The notes: generated by a model not told the origin, from the letters alone. Positions 1 to 8,427 are shown, counted from the stretch's first letter. The stretch is DNA of 32,248 bases from an uncultured Kineothrix sp. (GCA_910587275.1 CAJUMD010000032.1:1-32248), one strand, 5' to 3'. Numbers and translations: made by a program.

Positions 1-117
1 CTAAGAAACTCCCGCCGGAAACGAAGCACGGAAAATCCGGGACAGGCACTCCGGCTGCCGCCGTCCCGCAAAAAACTTCCGCACATGCGTCCGCCACCTA
101 TTATAACATGCACCCCT
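1..117 (-). other. Intergenic tail with a hairpin-rich repeat and an outward promoter-like site
   Basis: No gene is recognised between the window edge and the stop codon at 118. On the minus strand an extended -10 (TGTTATAAT, 108 to 100) lies just past that stop. It is followed by GGCGGACGC, a small CGCA/TGCG hairpin and a T6 run (75 to 70). This could be a promoter or leader for a gene beyond the left edge, a weak terminator of the sugar operon, or one copy of a dispersed intergenic element (compare 26813-26858). No good -35 box is visible. Confidence 0.35.
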
Positions 118-909
118 TCACACCACTACCCGTCCATACACCTCCATTTGGCTCAGCGCCGGAAACGGCGACGGGTCGTCCGCCTTAATCAAATCGCCCA
201 AACGCACCCACGTAATTCTTTTTTTCTCAAATGTGAGTACATGGGGCAGGCTGCTTTTTTCCAAATCCCATACAGTCTCGGAACCGTCGGAAAAAGACAG
301 CTTCACCTGCTTCCACCAGTTGTCATGGGGGAAATCCGAACGGGTATACAAAACCACTTTGTCCGCTTCCACTTCCCTCCCGAAATCCACGGTCATTTCC
401 GCATCATCCTGCATGTTAATGCCCCAGGATTCATAAGGCCATTCCCCGTGGGAGCGGTTCTCACATACGCCGTCGATGGCATTGCGCGCCGCAAACACCG
501 ATTCCCCCCTCGTCTCCACATTGGCATACGCATGGGGAAAGCATCCCGTATCGCCATGCTGGTCACAGATATTAAGCGCCAGGTTCCGGTAAGCCCCGAC
601 CTCGTCCTCCCTCGCCGTCCGGGCATACAGGTAATGCCGGTTTCCGTAAAACGCTTTCGGCGAATAACAAATCCGTTTTTCCCCGAAAGGAATCCCATAG
701 GATACGTTTCCGGTAATATAGCAAAACGCTGCCCCCAGCGCATCGTCCACCTGCCAAAATACATGCAGGTTCTTTTCCGAAGTTTCCAGCACGATACGGT
801 CGCCTTCCTGATATTCCGCCGTACAGACAAGGCTCACGTAATCCTCCCCGCTGCTCACGCAAACCGTTTTTCCGTTTTTATCCAACACTTTTAATGCCAA
901 AATTGCCAT
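118..909 (-). CDS. F5/8 type C (discoidin)-like carbohydrate-binding protein, putative
   Basis: A 263-residue protein with no signal peptide or membrane segment, so probably cytoplasmic. The C-terminal half (about residues 125-260) reads like a galactose-binding/discoidin beta-sandwich. It has an 'ARNAIDG' start, 'WPYESWGI', 'MTVDFGREVEADKVVLYTR', a 'WWKQVKLSFSDGS' strand and a closing 'FPALSQMEVYG'. The N-terminal 120 residues are beta-rich and unassigned. It is the last gene of the minus-strand sugar operon, about 50 bases after the YesL-like gene. The start at 909 has only a weak ribosome-binding site (GGTTGGA), suggesting coupled or low translation. A role in holding or processing the imported oligosaccharide is inferred from context. 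The fold call is moderate and the exact function is unknown. Confidence 0.6.
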   Translation of the reverse strand: MAILALKVLDKNGKTVCVSSGEDYVSLVCTAEYQEGDRIVLETSEKNLHVFWQVDDALGAAFCYITGNVSYGIPFGEKRICYSPKAFYGNRHYLYARTAREDEVGAYRNLALNICDQHGDTGCFPHAYANVETRGESVFAARNAIDGVCENRSHGEWPYESWGINMQDDAEMTVDFGREVEADKVVLYTRSDFPHDNWWKQVKLSFSDGSETVWDLEKSSLPHVLTFEKKRITWVRLGDLIKADDPSPFPALSQMEVYGRVVV

Positions 910-960
910 AAATCCAACCCAATCCTTTCTAAATCTAAGAAACTGTTAAAGAATTCATCT

Positions 961-1581
961 TTACGCTTCTTCCCCATTCCACCCGTATTTCGGAAACACC
1001 ATCCAAACCAAAATCAGGGAATGGACATAAGCGACGGTCCCCGCACCCAAAAGCAGCACCGGCCAGAACACGAACACGCCTACTGCCAATACGCAGACCG
1101 CCGTAACCGCCATTAACAGCACCCAGGAAAAATTCTTGATGCAGACCATAAACGCCATGAAAAACAGATTTCCCACCTTCGTATCCAGCCGTGCTTCCAA
1201 GGGGAACACAAGCACCGCCACAAACAGCCAAAATACCGTAAACACTAAAAACAGCCAAAAGGCAAAAACCCCCGCCCGCGATTCCATATGATAAAAAAAA
1301 TACAAATCCGCACCAAGGAAACCGCCTGCGGCAAGCATGATGAGCCAAACTGCGGTTGACTGCGCAAAGTTGTCCTTAAAAGCCTTTAAGAACGATTTCC
1401 CCAAATAGCCTTCCCCGTTTTTTGCCATTTTTAACGACACATAATAAAGTGCGGAAGTGGAAGCGCCCACTGTCACCACCGGCAGGCAACACACTGCCCA
1501 AAGCACTGTCAGGAAGAACACATCCGCCACCCTGCCCATAAACCTCCATACCGGATTATCATAACTAAACAGCTTTGCCAT
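961..1581 (-). CDS. YesL-like DUF624 family membrane protein
   Basis: A 206-residue integral membrane protein with about five hydrophobic segments. The N-terminus ('FSYDNPVWRFMGRVADVFFLTVLWAVCCLPVV', cited here only by its halves 'NPVWRFMGRVADVFFL' and 'LWAVCCLPVVTVG') is typical of DUF624/YesL proteins. Their biochemical role is not established. In Bacillus subtilis, yesL sits beside the yesM/yesN two-component pair and a uronate-oligosaccharide ABC transporter, and the same companions occur here. The ATG at 1581 is preceded by an AAGGGG-type ribosome-binding site. A small hairpin lies in the 78-base gap upstream. The family is clear; function is inferred only from its recurring place in sugar-uptake loci. 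Confidence 0.85.
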   Translation of the reverse strand: MAKLFSYDNPVWRFMGRVADVFFLTVLWAVCCLPVVTVGASTSALYYVSLKMAKNGEGYLGKSFLKAFKDNFAQSTAVWLIMLAAGGFLGADLYFFYHMESRAGVFAFWLFLVFTVFWLFVAVLVFPLEARLDTKVGNLFFMAFMVCIKNFSWVLLMAVTAVCVLAVGVFVFWPVLLLGAGTVAYVHSLILVWMVFPKYGWNGEEA

Positions 1582-1606
1582 TTCCCAAGCCCCTTCCTGT
1601 CTCCAT

Positions 1607-1622
1607 CCGCCTTTCCAGGCGG
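1607..1622 (-). other. Small intercistronic hairpin
   Basis: CCGCCT (1607-1612) and AGGCGG (1617-1622) form a perfect six-base stem with a four-base loop. It lies between the DUF2264 gene and the YesL-like gene of the minus-strand operon. There is no T run after it, so it is more likely an mRNA processing or stability element than a terminator. Confidence 0.4.
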
Positions 1623-1659
1623 CGTCTGTCCTGCCGGCGCACTCCTTCCGCCGCCTGTT

Positions 1660-3384
1660 TTACCACGTACGATGGTATCCCGCCTTTACTTCCGTAACGA
1701 TTTCATTCCTGCCCTTGTGAATCCGGTAACGGACAGCCGGAATCCGTGTCATCGGATGCAGCAGATTCGTGTTGGGATCGGCAATGATGATTTCCCCTCT
1801 GCCATCCCCCTGTACCGCAATCACCTGACAGATACTGTAACCGTTCTCCACCCATGCCTTGTTGTCTTCCTCTGCCAGTTTCTCTCCCGGCACATCGATT
1901 TCCACCGCAAAACCACAGTCACAGGCTTCACACTCCCTGTCGCTTTCTATGATATGCTTGCGGATATGCCCGTGTCTGGTAGGTACAATTACGGTTTCCA
2001 CCGAAATTCCCTCATAGGGTCTCCATTCCGATGTCACGTCCGTTTCCGACACATGGAACTTATCACAAATCCGCCTTACATACACATAACCGTTCACCAA
2101 AAAAGCCAGCATACTGTCCGGCGCAGCCTCATGCAGTTCACAGGTTGATTTTGCCACGTTAAAGGCAAACCTGGTATCATAGGCAAATTTCCCGTACTTC
2201 GCGGGCGTCTGCCCATGGCCGGCAGGACTGTACCTGCCCGGCACATATGCCGTGGTATGGTTTTCGTAACGGCGGATTAACATATCCGCACAGGGAAGCG
2301 CCAACTGCTCTTTTAACTCCGGCATGGGCTGCGCCTTTGCACTCCAAAACGGGTGGTCATCCGGCAGCATCAGCACCGCAAAAGTTTTAAGCGCCCAATA
2401 CGGCGACCCCGGTCCGTTATAACGCTCCCCCATCACCAAATCGGGATAACCGTACCCGATGGTCAGGATGCCGTTCCGATCAAAAACAGGCTTCTTCATC
2501 CAGTCGCACAGATGCCGGACGATTAACCCTTTCATGACGCCCACGGGAAAAGGTTCCACACCGGCCATCAGGCAGGCACAGAAAAAACTCACCTGGGAAA
2601 AACGGTAAGTCAGGGAGCGCCCGAACGGCAGCGCCGCCCCGTTTTCGTCAAACCAGTAAATAAACTGCTTCGCAAACAATGCCGCTCTTTCTTTATATAA
2701 CCGGCTGCGCTCCGCATCTTCTTCCTCCATCACTTTGGCATAAAACAGACTGTAAAAATGAATGGCAAAAGACACATAATAATCCTTCTGCCCCGAATCC
2801 CCGTCCTGGTACCATCCGTCGCCCAAATAAAAAGTATCCGCACCCTTTAAATAAGTCTCCAGCTTTTTAGCGTCATACTTTCTTCCCAGCTTCTTAAGGG
2901 CTGTATTCACCAATACCGCAAATAAAATCCAGTTACAGACCGGCAGCTCATACCGGTTAATCCCGTACAGCCAATCCGCCAGATCGTCCTTCTCTTTTTC
3001 CGTCAAAGGCTCCCACACCTTCTCCGGCGCCAAAATCAGTCCGTAGGAAATCGCCGCCATTTCCACAAACCTTTGGTCAAAGGCATGGAAACCGCCCCAA
3101 TATTCCTTACTGTCCGGATTCGTCCCTTCCGCCAGGCCCTTCCGGTAAATTTCCTCAAAGGCAGGCGCGCTCCCGCCGCCTGCCCACAAAGGAACCAACC
3201 CCCATAACGGCCGTGAAAACGCTTCCAGCCGGATAGCCTTTTGGTCATAATTAGTCGCCGTAACCCCCAATACCAGTTCCGCTTTTCCTTCACTGTAATA
3301 CGGAAGCAGCGGATTCAGTATCTCCATTAACAAATCCTGAAAATCTTTCTTACTGTCCAATTTTCCTTCCCAATCCGTCCGCAT
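1660..3384 (-). CDS. DUF2264 domain-containing protein, putative cytoplasmic glycan-active enzyme
   Basis: A protein of about 574 residues matching the DUF2264 family: N-terminal 'FQDLLMEILNPLLPYYS', 'EAFSRPLWGLVPLWAGGG', then 'GFHAFDQRFVEMAAISYGL' and 'LPVCNWILFAVLVNTALKK'. The first ~380 residues are helical and Trp/Tyr-rich, consistent with an (alpha/alpha) toroid. The rest is beta-rich. There is no signal peptide. Some members are, from memory, linked to glucuronidase-type activity (GH154), but I could not verify that. Its place beside GH88 supports a role on uronate-containing oligosaccharides. An AGGAGG (3395-3400) serves either the ATG at 3384 (spacing 10) or a GTG at 3387 (spacing 7). 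The GH88 stop is about 17 bases upstream, so the two are co-transcribed. Confidence 0.8.
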   Translation of the reverse strand: MRTDWEGKLDSKKDFQDLLMEILNPLLPYYSEGKAELVLGVTATNYDQKAIRLEAFSRPLWGLVPLWAGGGSAPAFEEIYRKGLAEGTNPDSKEYWGGFHAFDQRFVEMAAISYGLILAPEKVWEPLTEKEKDDLADWLYGINRYELPVCNWILFAVLVNTALKKLGRKYDAKKLETYLKGADTFYLGDGWYQDGDSGQKDYYVSFAIHFYSLFYAKVMEEEDAERSRLYKERAALFAKQFIYWFDENGAALPFGRSLTYRFSQVSFFCACLMAGVEPFPVGVMKGLIVRHLCDWMKKPVFDRNGILTIGYGYPDLVMGERYNGPGSPYWALKTFAVLMLPDDHPFWSAKAQPMPELKEQLALPCADMLIRRYENHTTAYVPGRYSPAGHGQTPAKYGKFAYDTRFAFNVAKSTCELHEAAPDSMLAFLVNGYVYVRRICDKFHVSETDVTSEWRPYEGISVETVIVPTRHGHIRKHIIESDRECEACDCGFAVEIDVPGEKLAEEDNKAWVENGYSICQVIAVQGDGRGEIIIADPNTNLLHPMTRIPAVRYRIHKGRNEIVTEVKAGYHRTW

Positions 3385-3403
3385 CACCCCGGCTCCTCCT
3401 TTC

Positions 3404-4609
3404 CTACCAATACAATACCCAGTCTTTCTGCAGTCTCGTCAGCGCCTCCATGTAGAAATAGTCACCCCATGAGTTGCATTCGTCCACCCCGTAGTGGTTG
3501 CAGGTATTATAAGGGGAATGGTTGGAATATGTGCTGTGCAGCACCAGACCGTTGGACTCCCCGGCATCTTTTACCGCATAATTGTCATACACCGACTTCA
3601 TGAGCTGCAGGGCATATTTTTTGTAAACCGCCGCATCCTCCGCTCCCATGGATTTTATCATTTCCAACATGCCGCACGCCGCAATGGAAGCGGAAGAAGA
3701 ATCCCTTGGCTGGTCGTCCCCGTCCGTAAATTCCAAATCCCAAAACGGAACCATGTCCTTTGGCAGATGCTCCAAAAAGTACTGGGTCACATGTTTAAAA
3801 TAATCAACGTATTCTTCCCGTCCGGTATACTTATAAGCCAGCGCGCATCCGTAGATTCCCCACGCCTGCCCCCTCGCCCATGCGGAACCGTCGCGGTATC
3901 CCTGGCAGGTGGCTCCGTGGTCGGGAGCGCCCGTTTCCATATCGAAGAAAAACGTATGCCATGTGGAGTAATCCTCACGGATGACGTTCTTCACCGCCGT
4001 ATGGATATGTTTCTCCGCAATCTCCCTGTATTTACCGTCCCCGGTTTCTTCCGATGCCCAATATAACAGCGGCAGGTTTAACAGACAGTCAATAATCAGG
4101 CGGTAATTCTCCGGCGCGTCCATGGGTCCCCATGCCTGGATAAATTCCCCCACCGGATGGTAACGCGTAATCAACTGGTCCGCCGCCTTTATGGCAGCCT
4201 CCCGTCCTTTCCTGCTTCCGACCAGCTTATATCCCGCCACGCAGGACGGGGAATAAAGGAACCCCATATCATGGTGGTCCACCTCGATTTTTTTGTCTAT
4301 ACGGTTTAAGAAGCTGTCAATCTGGATCTCCCCGGCTTCCCTAAGCTGCCCTGCCGCCGCTTCCCCGGTCTCCCCCAGCCCCTTCATATATTCATACGCC
4401 AGCCAGATTTCCCCTGTCCAAAAGCCCGTCGTCCAGTAATTATTCTCAATCGGATGGTAAAAACCGTTCTCACTGTAAGCCTTTTGGAACCTGTGCGTAA
4501 ATTCCGGCAGGTTCCGCACTACCTGCTCCGCCGAAAAACCCAGGGCGCAATCCACTTCTTCCCCGGTTATCACCGGCATATTTTCAAACAACATCTTTTT
4601 TCCTCCCAT
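3404..4609 (-). CDS. Glycoside hydrolase family 88, unsaturated glucuronyl hydrolase
   Basis: About 401 residues, the usual size for GH88. These enzymes hydrate and release the 4,5-unsaturated uronate left at the non-reducing end by polysaccharide lyases. Key motifs are present: 'NNYWTTGFWTGEIWLAYE', 'DHHDMGFLYSPS', 'YRLIIDCLLNLPLLYW' and 'CQGYRDGSAWARGQAWGIYG'. The two catalytic aspartates expected from Bacillus GL1 UGL (D88 and D149, 61 apart) correspond to about D114 and D174 here, 60 apart. There is no signal peptide, so it is cytoplasmic. Three starts are possible: 4630 (AAAGGGA upstream), 4609 (AAAGGGGG) and 4594 (GGGAGG, the strongest site). The permease stop is directly upstream at 4632. 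It pairs functionally with the heparinase-type lyase at 12008-13945. Confidence 0.9.
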   Translation of the reverse strand: MGGKKMLFENMPVITGEEVDCALGFSAEQVVRNLPEFTHRFQKAYSENGFYHPIENNYWTTGFWTGEIWLAYEYMKGLGETGEAAAGQLREAGEIQIDSFLNRIDKKIEVDHHDMGFLYSPSCVAGYKLVGSRKGREAAIKAADQLITRYHPVGEFIQAWGPMDAPENYRLIIDCLLNLPLLYWASEETGDGKYREIAEKHIHTAVKNVIREDYSTWHTFFFDMETGAPDHGATCQGYRDGSAWARGQAWGIYGCALAYKYTGREEYVDYFKHVTQYFLEHLPKDMVPFWDLEFTDGDDQPRDSSSASIAACGMLEMIKSMGAEDAAVYKKYALQLMKSVYDNYAVKDAGESNGLVLHSTYSNHSPYNTCNHYGVDECNSWGDYFYMEALTRLQKDWVLYW

Positions 4610-4631
4610 ACGGTATCCCCCTTTCTCCATC

Positions 4632-5507
4632 TTATCCCTTTAACCCGGTGGACGCAACACCTTCCACAAAGTATTTCTGTAAGCAGAGGAATACGAGAAT
4701 CACCGGCACCAGCGATACCACCGACCCTGCCATAATTAAACCGTATTCCGCGGAATACTGGCCGATAAACATTTTCAGCCCCAACTGGATGGTCTTCTTC
4801 GTCTCCGTCCTTAAGTAAATCAAGGGGCCAAGGTAATCGTTCCACGTATTCACGAACGTAAAAATGGTCAGCGTGGACAGTGCGGGTTTCGACAGCGGCA
4901 GCATGATTTTCGCGTAAATCCGGTATTCGCTCATGCCGTCAATCCTTGCCGCTTCGCACAAGTCGTTGGGGATTCCTTCATAAAACTGCTTCATTAAGAA
5001 TACGCCGAATGCGGAAAATGCCTGTAAACAAATCATTGCCAGCAGCTTATCGTTCAATCCCATTCCCCGCATCATGATGAACTGGGGCACCATGTATACC
5101 TGCCAGGGCATTGCGATGGTTGCAATATAGGCGAGGAATAAGGCATTTTTGTGCTTAAATTCCAGTTTTGCAAAAGAATATGCCGCAAAGCTGGATGTCA
5201 GAAGCTGCAAAAATGTCACCACAATGGTCAGGATAACCGTATTCTCCACAAATTTCAGCAAAGGAATCTTCGTCCAAATGTTTATGTAATTGTCCCACTT
5301 CGGCTGTTCCGGAATCCATACGAACGGATCCATCAGGAATACTTCCCGGTTCGACTTAATGGATGCGGAAAGCATCCACAGGAAGGGAACAATCATACAT
5401 GCCGTAATAATCAGCAGCACGGCATATACGCCTACTTTACCGGCTATCTCGGCTTTTCTTTTTGACTTAAACTTCTTATTGGTTTCGTTATTGTTTGTAT
5501 TACCCAT
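4632..5507 (-). CDS. Carbohydrate ABC transporter permease (MalG/YesQ-like)
   Basis: A 291-residue inner-membrane permease with six predicted segments, the first at about residues 25-47. The cytoplasmic EAA loop that contacts the ATPase is clear: 'EAARIDGMSEYRIYAKIMLP' at about residues 185-204. The C-terminus 'YFVEGVASTGLKG' is the classic ending of the MalG-side subunit of CUT1 transporters. AAAGGAGG lies seven bases before the ATG at 5507. It follows its partner permease by 25 bases. No ABC ATPase gene is in the window, so this importer probably uses a shared MsmK-type ATPase encoded elsewhere. It imports oligosaccharides delivered by the lipoprotein at 6747-8153. Confidence 0.95.
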   Translation of the reverse strand: MGNTNNNETNKKFKSKRKAEIAGKVGVYAVLLIITACMIVPFLWMLSASIKSNREVFLMDPFVWIPEQPKWDNYINIWTKIPLLKFVENTVILTIVVTFLQLLTSSFAAYSFAKLEFKHKNALFLAYIATIAMPWQVYMVPQFIMMRGMGLNDKLLAMICLQAFSAFGVFLMKQFYEGIPNDLCEAARIDGMSEYRIYAKIMLPLSKPALSTLTIFTFVNTWNDYLGPLIYLRTETKKTIQLGLKMFIGQYSAEYGLIMAGSVVSLVPVILVFLCLQKYFVEGVASTGLKG

Positions 5508-5532
5508 CTTAGTTCCTCCTTTCCCGTTATCC

Positions 5533-6582
5533 CTATTCGCCTAATTTCTTCTCGTACCTGAACTGAATCAGCGTCACCACGAGAACCATCAGGAACAGTA
5601 CCATCGCGATTGCACTGGAATATCCGAGATCCCAATAGTTAAACGCGTTTTGGTAGATGTAATAAACAAGGACGGTTGCCGAGGTACTCAGTTTGCCGTC
5701 GCCGCCGCCTGCCAGCATGACGGCAATATCATAAACCTTAAAACAGTTAATGGTCAGCATGACCACAACGAAAAATGTAGTGGAACGGAGCTGCGGCCAG
5801 GTAATGTAGCAAAATTTCTGCCATGTGGTGGCGCCGTCAAGGCTCCCCGCCTCATAAAGCTCTGCGGAAATCCCCTGTAAACCCGCAAGGTAAATCACCA
5901 TATAATAGCCCATGTACTTCCATACGCTGAACAGAATCAGGGTAAACAGCACCAATCCTCCGCTGAACCATTTAGGCAGCTCGTTTTGGGGAACTTTAAA
6001 AAGGGTTAAGAGCAGATAGTTCACCGGACCCTTGGAAGGATGGAAAATCATGCTCCATACTGCGGTAATCGCCACCAGCGACGCCACATAAGGAAAGAAG
6101 GCCACGGTACGGAAAAACCCACGCGCCACAATTTTCTGGTTCAGTACAATCGCAAGCGCCAGGGACGCAATCATGGTAAGCGGCACCGTACCGATTACGT
6201 ATATAATCGTATTCTTTAATGCTGCCACAAAGAACGTGTCCCCCACCAGTTTCTTAAAATTCGCCAAGCCCACAAACGATGCCGCATTGCTTCCGTCCCA
6301 ATCCATGAAAGCCAGCATAAAGGCAAAAATAATGGGAATCAGGGTAAATACGGCAAAGCCGATAAAGTTGGGCGCAATAAACGAATAAGCGACAATATCC
6401 CTCTTTGTTTCCCTGCTTATTTTCCGGTTGTTCCTGATTGCCGTAACTTTTCTTTGTATGCCGTCCCTTTTGGCAATCAGCTTTTTCTTTTTCTCAATAT
6501 CGTTTTCCGCACGAATCAGACGCATCAGCTCTGCGGAATCCGTTTCCAGTTTTTTTACCTGAGCCGCTTTTTTTTCATCCAT
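5533..6582 (-). CDS. Carbohydrate ABC transporter permease (MalF/YesP-like)
   Basis: A 349-residue permease, partner of the downstream MalG-like subunit. The first ~60 residues are a charged, Lys/Glu-rich cytoplasmic stretch ('RLIRAENDIEKKKKLIAKRD') that looks coiled-coil and is longer than in many homologues. Six membrane segments follow, starting near residue 72 ('FIAPNFIGFAVFTLIPIIF'). The EAA loop reads 'YEAGSLDGATTWQKFCYITW', typical of the MalF/UgpA side of CUT1 importers. The ATG at 6582 has AGGAG eight bases upstream. It is separated from the binding-protein gene by 164 bases carrying three hairpins. Confidence 0.95.
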   Translation of the reverse strand: MDEKKAAQVKKLETDSAELMRLIRAENDIEKKKKLIAKRDGIQRKVTAIRNNRKISRETKRDIVAYSFIAPNFIGFAVFTLIPIIFAFMLAFMDWDGSNAASFVGLANFKKLVGDTFFVAALKNTIIYVIGTVPLTMIASLALAIVLNQKIVARGFFRTVAFFPYVASLVAITAVWSMIFHPSKGPVNYLLLTLFKVPQNELPKWFSGGLVLFTLILFSVWKYMGYYMVIYLAGLQGISAELYEAGSLDGATTWQKFCYITWPQLRSTTFFVVVMLTINCFKVYDIAVMLAGGGDGKLSTSATVLVYYIYQNAFNYWDLGYSSAIAMVLFLMVLVVTLIQFRYEKKLGE

Positions 6583-6613
6583 TCTCTCACTCCTGCCCTT
6601 TCCTAATCTTTAT

Positions 6614-6701
6614 GTCCGGTACCGGACTTTTCCCTCCTGTTTCATCCGGCGGCACGGTTTTGCCGGATATTTTGGGGCTGGCGGTTTTCCCTGCCAGCCC
6701 C
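6614..6701 (-). promoter_or_regulatory. Three consecutive hairpins between binding-protein and permease genes
   Basis: The 164-base gap after the binding-protein stop holds three inverted repeats. In transcript order they are GGGGCTGGC/GCCAGCCCC (6701-6693 with 6682-6674, loop 10), ATCCGGC/GCCGGAT (6668-6662 with 6650-6644, loop 11), and the 14-bp palindrome GTCCGGTACCGGAC (6627-6614). None is followed by a proper T run on the minus strand. In binding-protein operons such hairpins commonly protect the upstream mRNA or cause partial termination, so the lipoprotein is made in excess over the permeases. That role is inferred here. Confidence 0.6.
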
Positions 6702-6746
6702 GTATTTCACTGCACATTCTGTTCTGTCATCGTTTTGGACGCTTCC

Positions 6747-8153
6747 TTACTGTCCCAGCACTTTGCCTACTTCCTCATTCATTGCCGCGATACCTTCGTC
6801 CACGGTCATTTCACGGTTCATAATGGACTTATGGTAAGTATCGAGGATATCGTTGATTTCGGATACATTCTCCGCATAAGGAACTTCCAGGTACAGGTTG
6901 GATACGTTCAGCGCTTCTTTGCTCTCCGCATCCGAAGGGAAACCTTCCAATCCTGCAATAATGCCTGCTACTTCATCAGTCATGAGCGCCGGGAAGTTAC
7001 CTGTTTGTGCCATAACCTTCGCGCCTTCCGCACCGGATACCCACTCCACAAAATCAAATGCCGCATCCTTATTTGCGGATACGCTGGTTACCGCAAGACC
7101 GGTAATCGTACCAAGGGTGGAACCTGCTTCCACACCGTCTGCGTGGGGATATTTTACGATGCCCCAGTTTCCGCAGAGGGAAGAATCATATTCGCCGCTC
7201 TGAAGGCTTGCAATCAGAGTGGAGATATACCAGGAACCCATGTTCAGCATCGCCACGTCGCCGCCGGAGAATGCTGCGGAATAATGCAGTCCTTCTGCGC
7301 TCAAATCCGCATAGTTCCTGCAGATGGTATCATCTTCCTGCTTTAATACCATTTCATAATAAGGTTTGAAATAATCATAAGTACCGTCCAGGATGGAATG
7401 CTTTCCGTCCAGTACGCCGAACAACTGTACCGCACTCCTCCAGGTATGGTAATGGGTACCGTATACCTGTGCGCCGAACGTGGGATCCGCCACCTGCCTT
7501 GCCAAAGCGTCATATTCCTCAAAGGTCATATCGTTGGTCGGGTAAGCAACGCCCGCATTGTCAAAAATGTCCTTGTTATAGAACACTACCCAGAAATCAT
7601 TACGGAAAGGAAGCTCGTACAGGCTGCCGTTTACCGTAACCTGTTTGTCCACGCCGCCGTACTGTCCCAAATCGATACCTGCTTCGGAAATGTAGCTGTC
7701 AAGAGGTTCCAATGTATTTTTGGAAACCAGCGTTGCATATCCCGGCACATCCTTAATCGTAACCACGTCAAAGTCGGAACCGCTTCCCGACAACTCCGTT
7801 GCCAGCACCGTCATATAATCCGTGGAACCCAAATCCGTCATTTCAATGGTCACATTGGGATTTGCCGCTTCATAACCGTCTTTCAAAGCCTGCCAGTAAG
7901 GGGTAATGTCCTTATCCCAAATAGCCCATTTTAACGTAACCGCTTCGCCTTCTGCGGCAGGAGCCGTCTCGCCTGCATCAGCCGTGTCGTTTGCTTCCGG
8001 TTCTGCCGGGGTTTCCGCAGGAGCCGCATCCGTTGCCGGAGCTTCTGCCGCAGGCGCCTCTGCCGCCGGTTCGGAGCCGGAACCGCCGCATCCTGCCAGC
8101 ACGGATGCCAACATGGTAGCTGCCAGTAAAACACTTACAAGTTTTTTCTTCAT
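6747..8153 (-). CDS. Extracellular sugar-binding lipoprotein of ABC importer
   Basis: A 468-residue family-1-type solute-binding protein. The N-terminus has a lysine-rich signal peptide and a lipobox 'LASVLAGC' with the lipidated cysteine at residue 22. A 50-residue Ala/Pro/Glu/Asp linker (about 23-70) tethers the binding domain to the membrane. The mature domain shows family features: 'LKDGYEAANPNVTIEM' near its start, 'FDVVTIKDVPGYATLV', 'PFRNDFWVVFYNKDIFDNAG' and 'AMLNMGSWY'. It is the first gene of the minus-strand operon. GGGAGG lies eight bases before the ATG at 8153. The ligand cannot be read from sequence; the neighbouring GH88 and lyase suggest a uronate-containing oligosaccharide. 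Confidence 0.95.
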   Translation of the reverse strand: MKKKLVSVLLAATMLASVLAGCGGSGSEPAAEAPAAEAPATDAAPAETPAEPEANDTADAGETAPAAEGEAVTLKWAIWDKDITPYWQALKDGYEAANPNVTIEMTDLGSTDYMTVLATELSGSGSDFDVVTIKDVPGYATLVSKNTLEPLDSYISEAGIDLGQYGGVDKQVTVNGSLYELPFRNDFWVVFYNKDIFDNAGVAYPTNDMTFEEYDALARQVADPTFGAQVYGTHYHTWRSAVQLFGVLDGKHSILDGTYDYFKPYYEMVLKQEDDTICRNYADLSAEGLHYSAAFSGGDVAMLNMGSWYISTLIASLQSGEYDSSLCGNWGIVKYPHADGVEAGSTLGTITGLAVTSVSANKDAAFDFVEWVSGAEGAKVMAQTGNFPALMTDEVAGIIAGLEGFPSDAESKEALNVSNLYLEVPYAENVSEINDILDTYHKSIMNREMTVDEGIAAMNEEVGKVLGQ

Positions 8154-8196
8154 TCTAACTTCCTCCCTTTTCTTTCAATTTGCACTTGGCAATTTT

Positions 8197-8225
8197 ATTA
8201 TATGGTTTCCTGCCTTTGGTGAACA
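8197..8225 (-). promoter_or_regulatory. Candidate promoter of the sugar ABC operon
   Basis: On the minus strand TATAAT (8202 to 8197) is a perfect -10, 43 bases before the binding-protein start. The position 17 bases upstream reads TGTTCA (8225 to 8220), a poor -35. A weak -35 fits an activator-dependent promoter, as expected if the divergent AraC-type response regulator activates the operon. Confidence 0.45.
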
Positions 8226-8367
8226 TGAAAAATTTTAATTTTTTATTCATAATTATTTCACCTTTTGGAATCCACGGCAAAAAAGATGTACTTTTTTTGA
8301 AAAACATGTCTTTTTTATCTTTGTTTCCAACTTTCCGCACTTTTCCTTTCCACCCAAACGTACCTTA

Positions 8368-8376
8368 TGTTAGAAT
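8368..8376 (+). promoter_or_regulatory. Candidate extended -10 promoter for histidine kinase/regulator genes
   Basis: TGTTAGAAT (8368-8376) is an extended -10 about 82 bases before the kinase start. The -35 position reads only TTCCAC (8348-8353). The leader that follows contains the competing inverted repeats at 8385-8427. Confidence 0.4.
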
Positions 8377-8384
8377 ATATGCCA

Positions 8385-8427
8385 TGGGCGGACAAACCAT
8401 ACCGCCCAAAATACAGTTTGGCGGACA
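8385..8427 (+). promoter_or_regulatory. Competing inverted and direct repeats in the kinase leader
   Basis: TGGGCGG (8385-8391) and CCGCCCA (8402-8408) form a perfect 7-bp inverted repeat. The same CCGCCCAAA (8402-8410) can instead pair with TTTGGCGG (8417-8424). The outer arms also form a direct repeat of GGCGGACA (8387-8394 and 8420-8427), 33 bases apart. The arrangement fits either an operator or two mutually exclusive RNA hairpins upstream of the kinase ribosome-binding site. Both readings are inference. Confidence 0.4.

Noticed and set aside
85..894. Long plus-strand open frame antisense to the F5/8C-like gene
   Set aside because: No ribosome-binding site and an Arg/His/Pro-rich product with no domain. 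It mirrors the real minus-strand gene.
8267..8279. 13-base match GGAATCCACGGCA with 14538-14550
   Set aside because: A match of this length is expected by chance in a window of this size, and the surroundings do not align.
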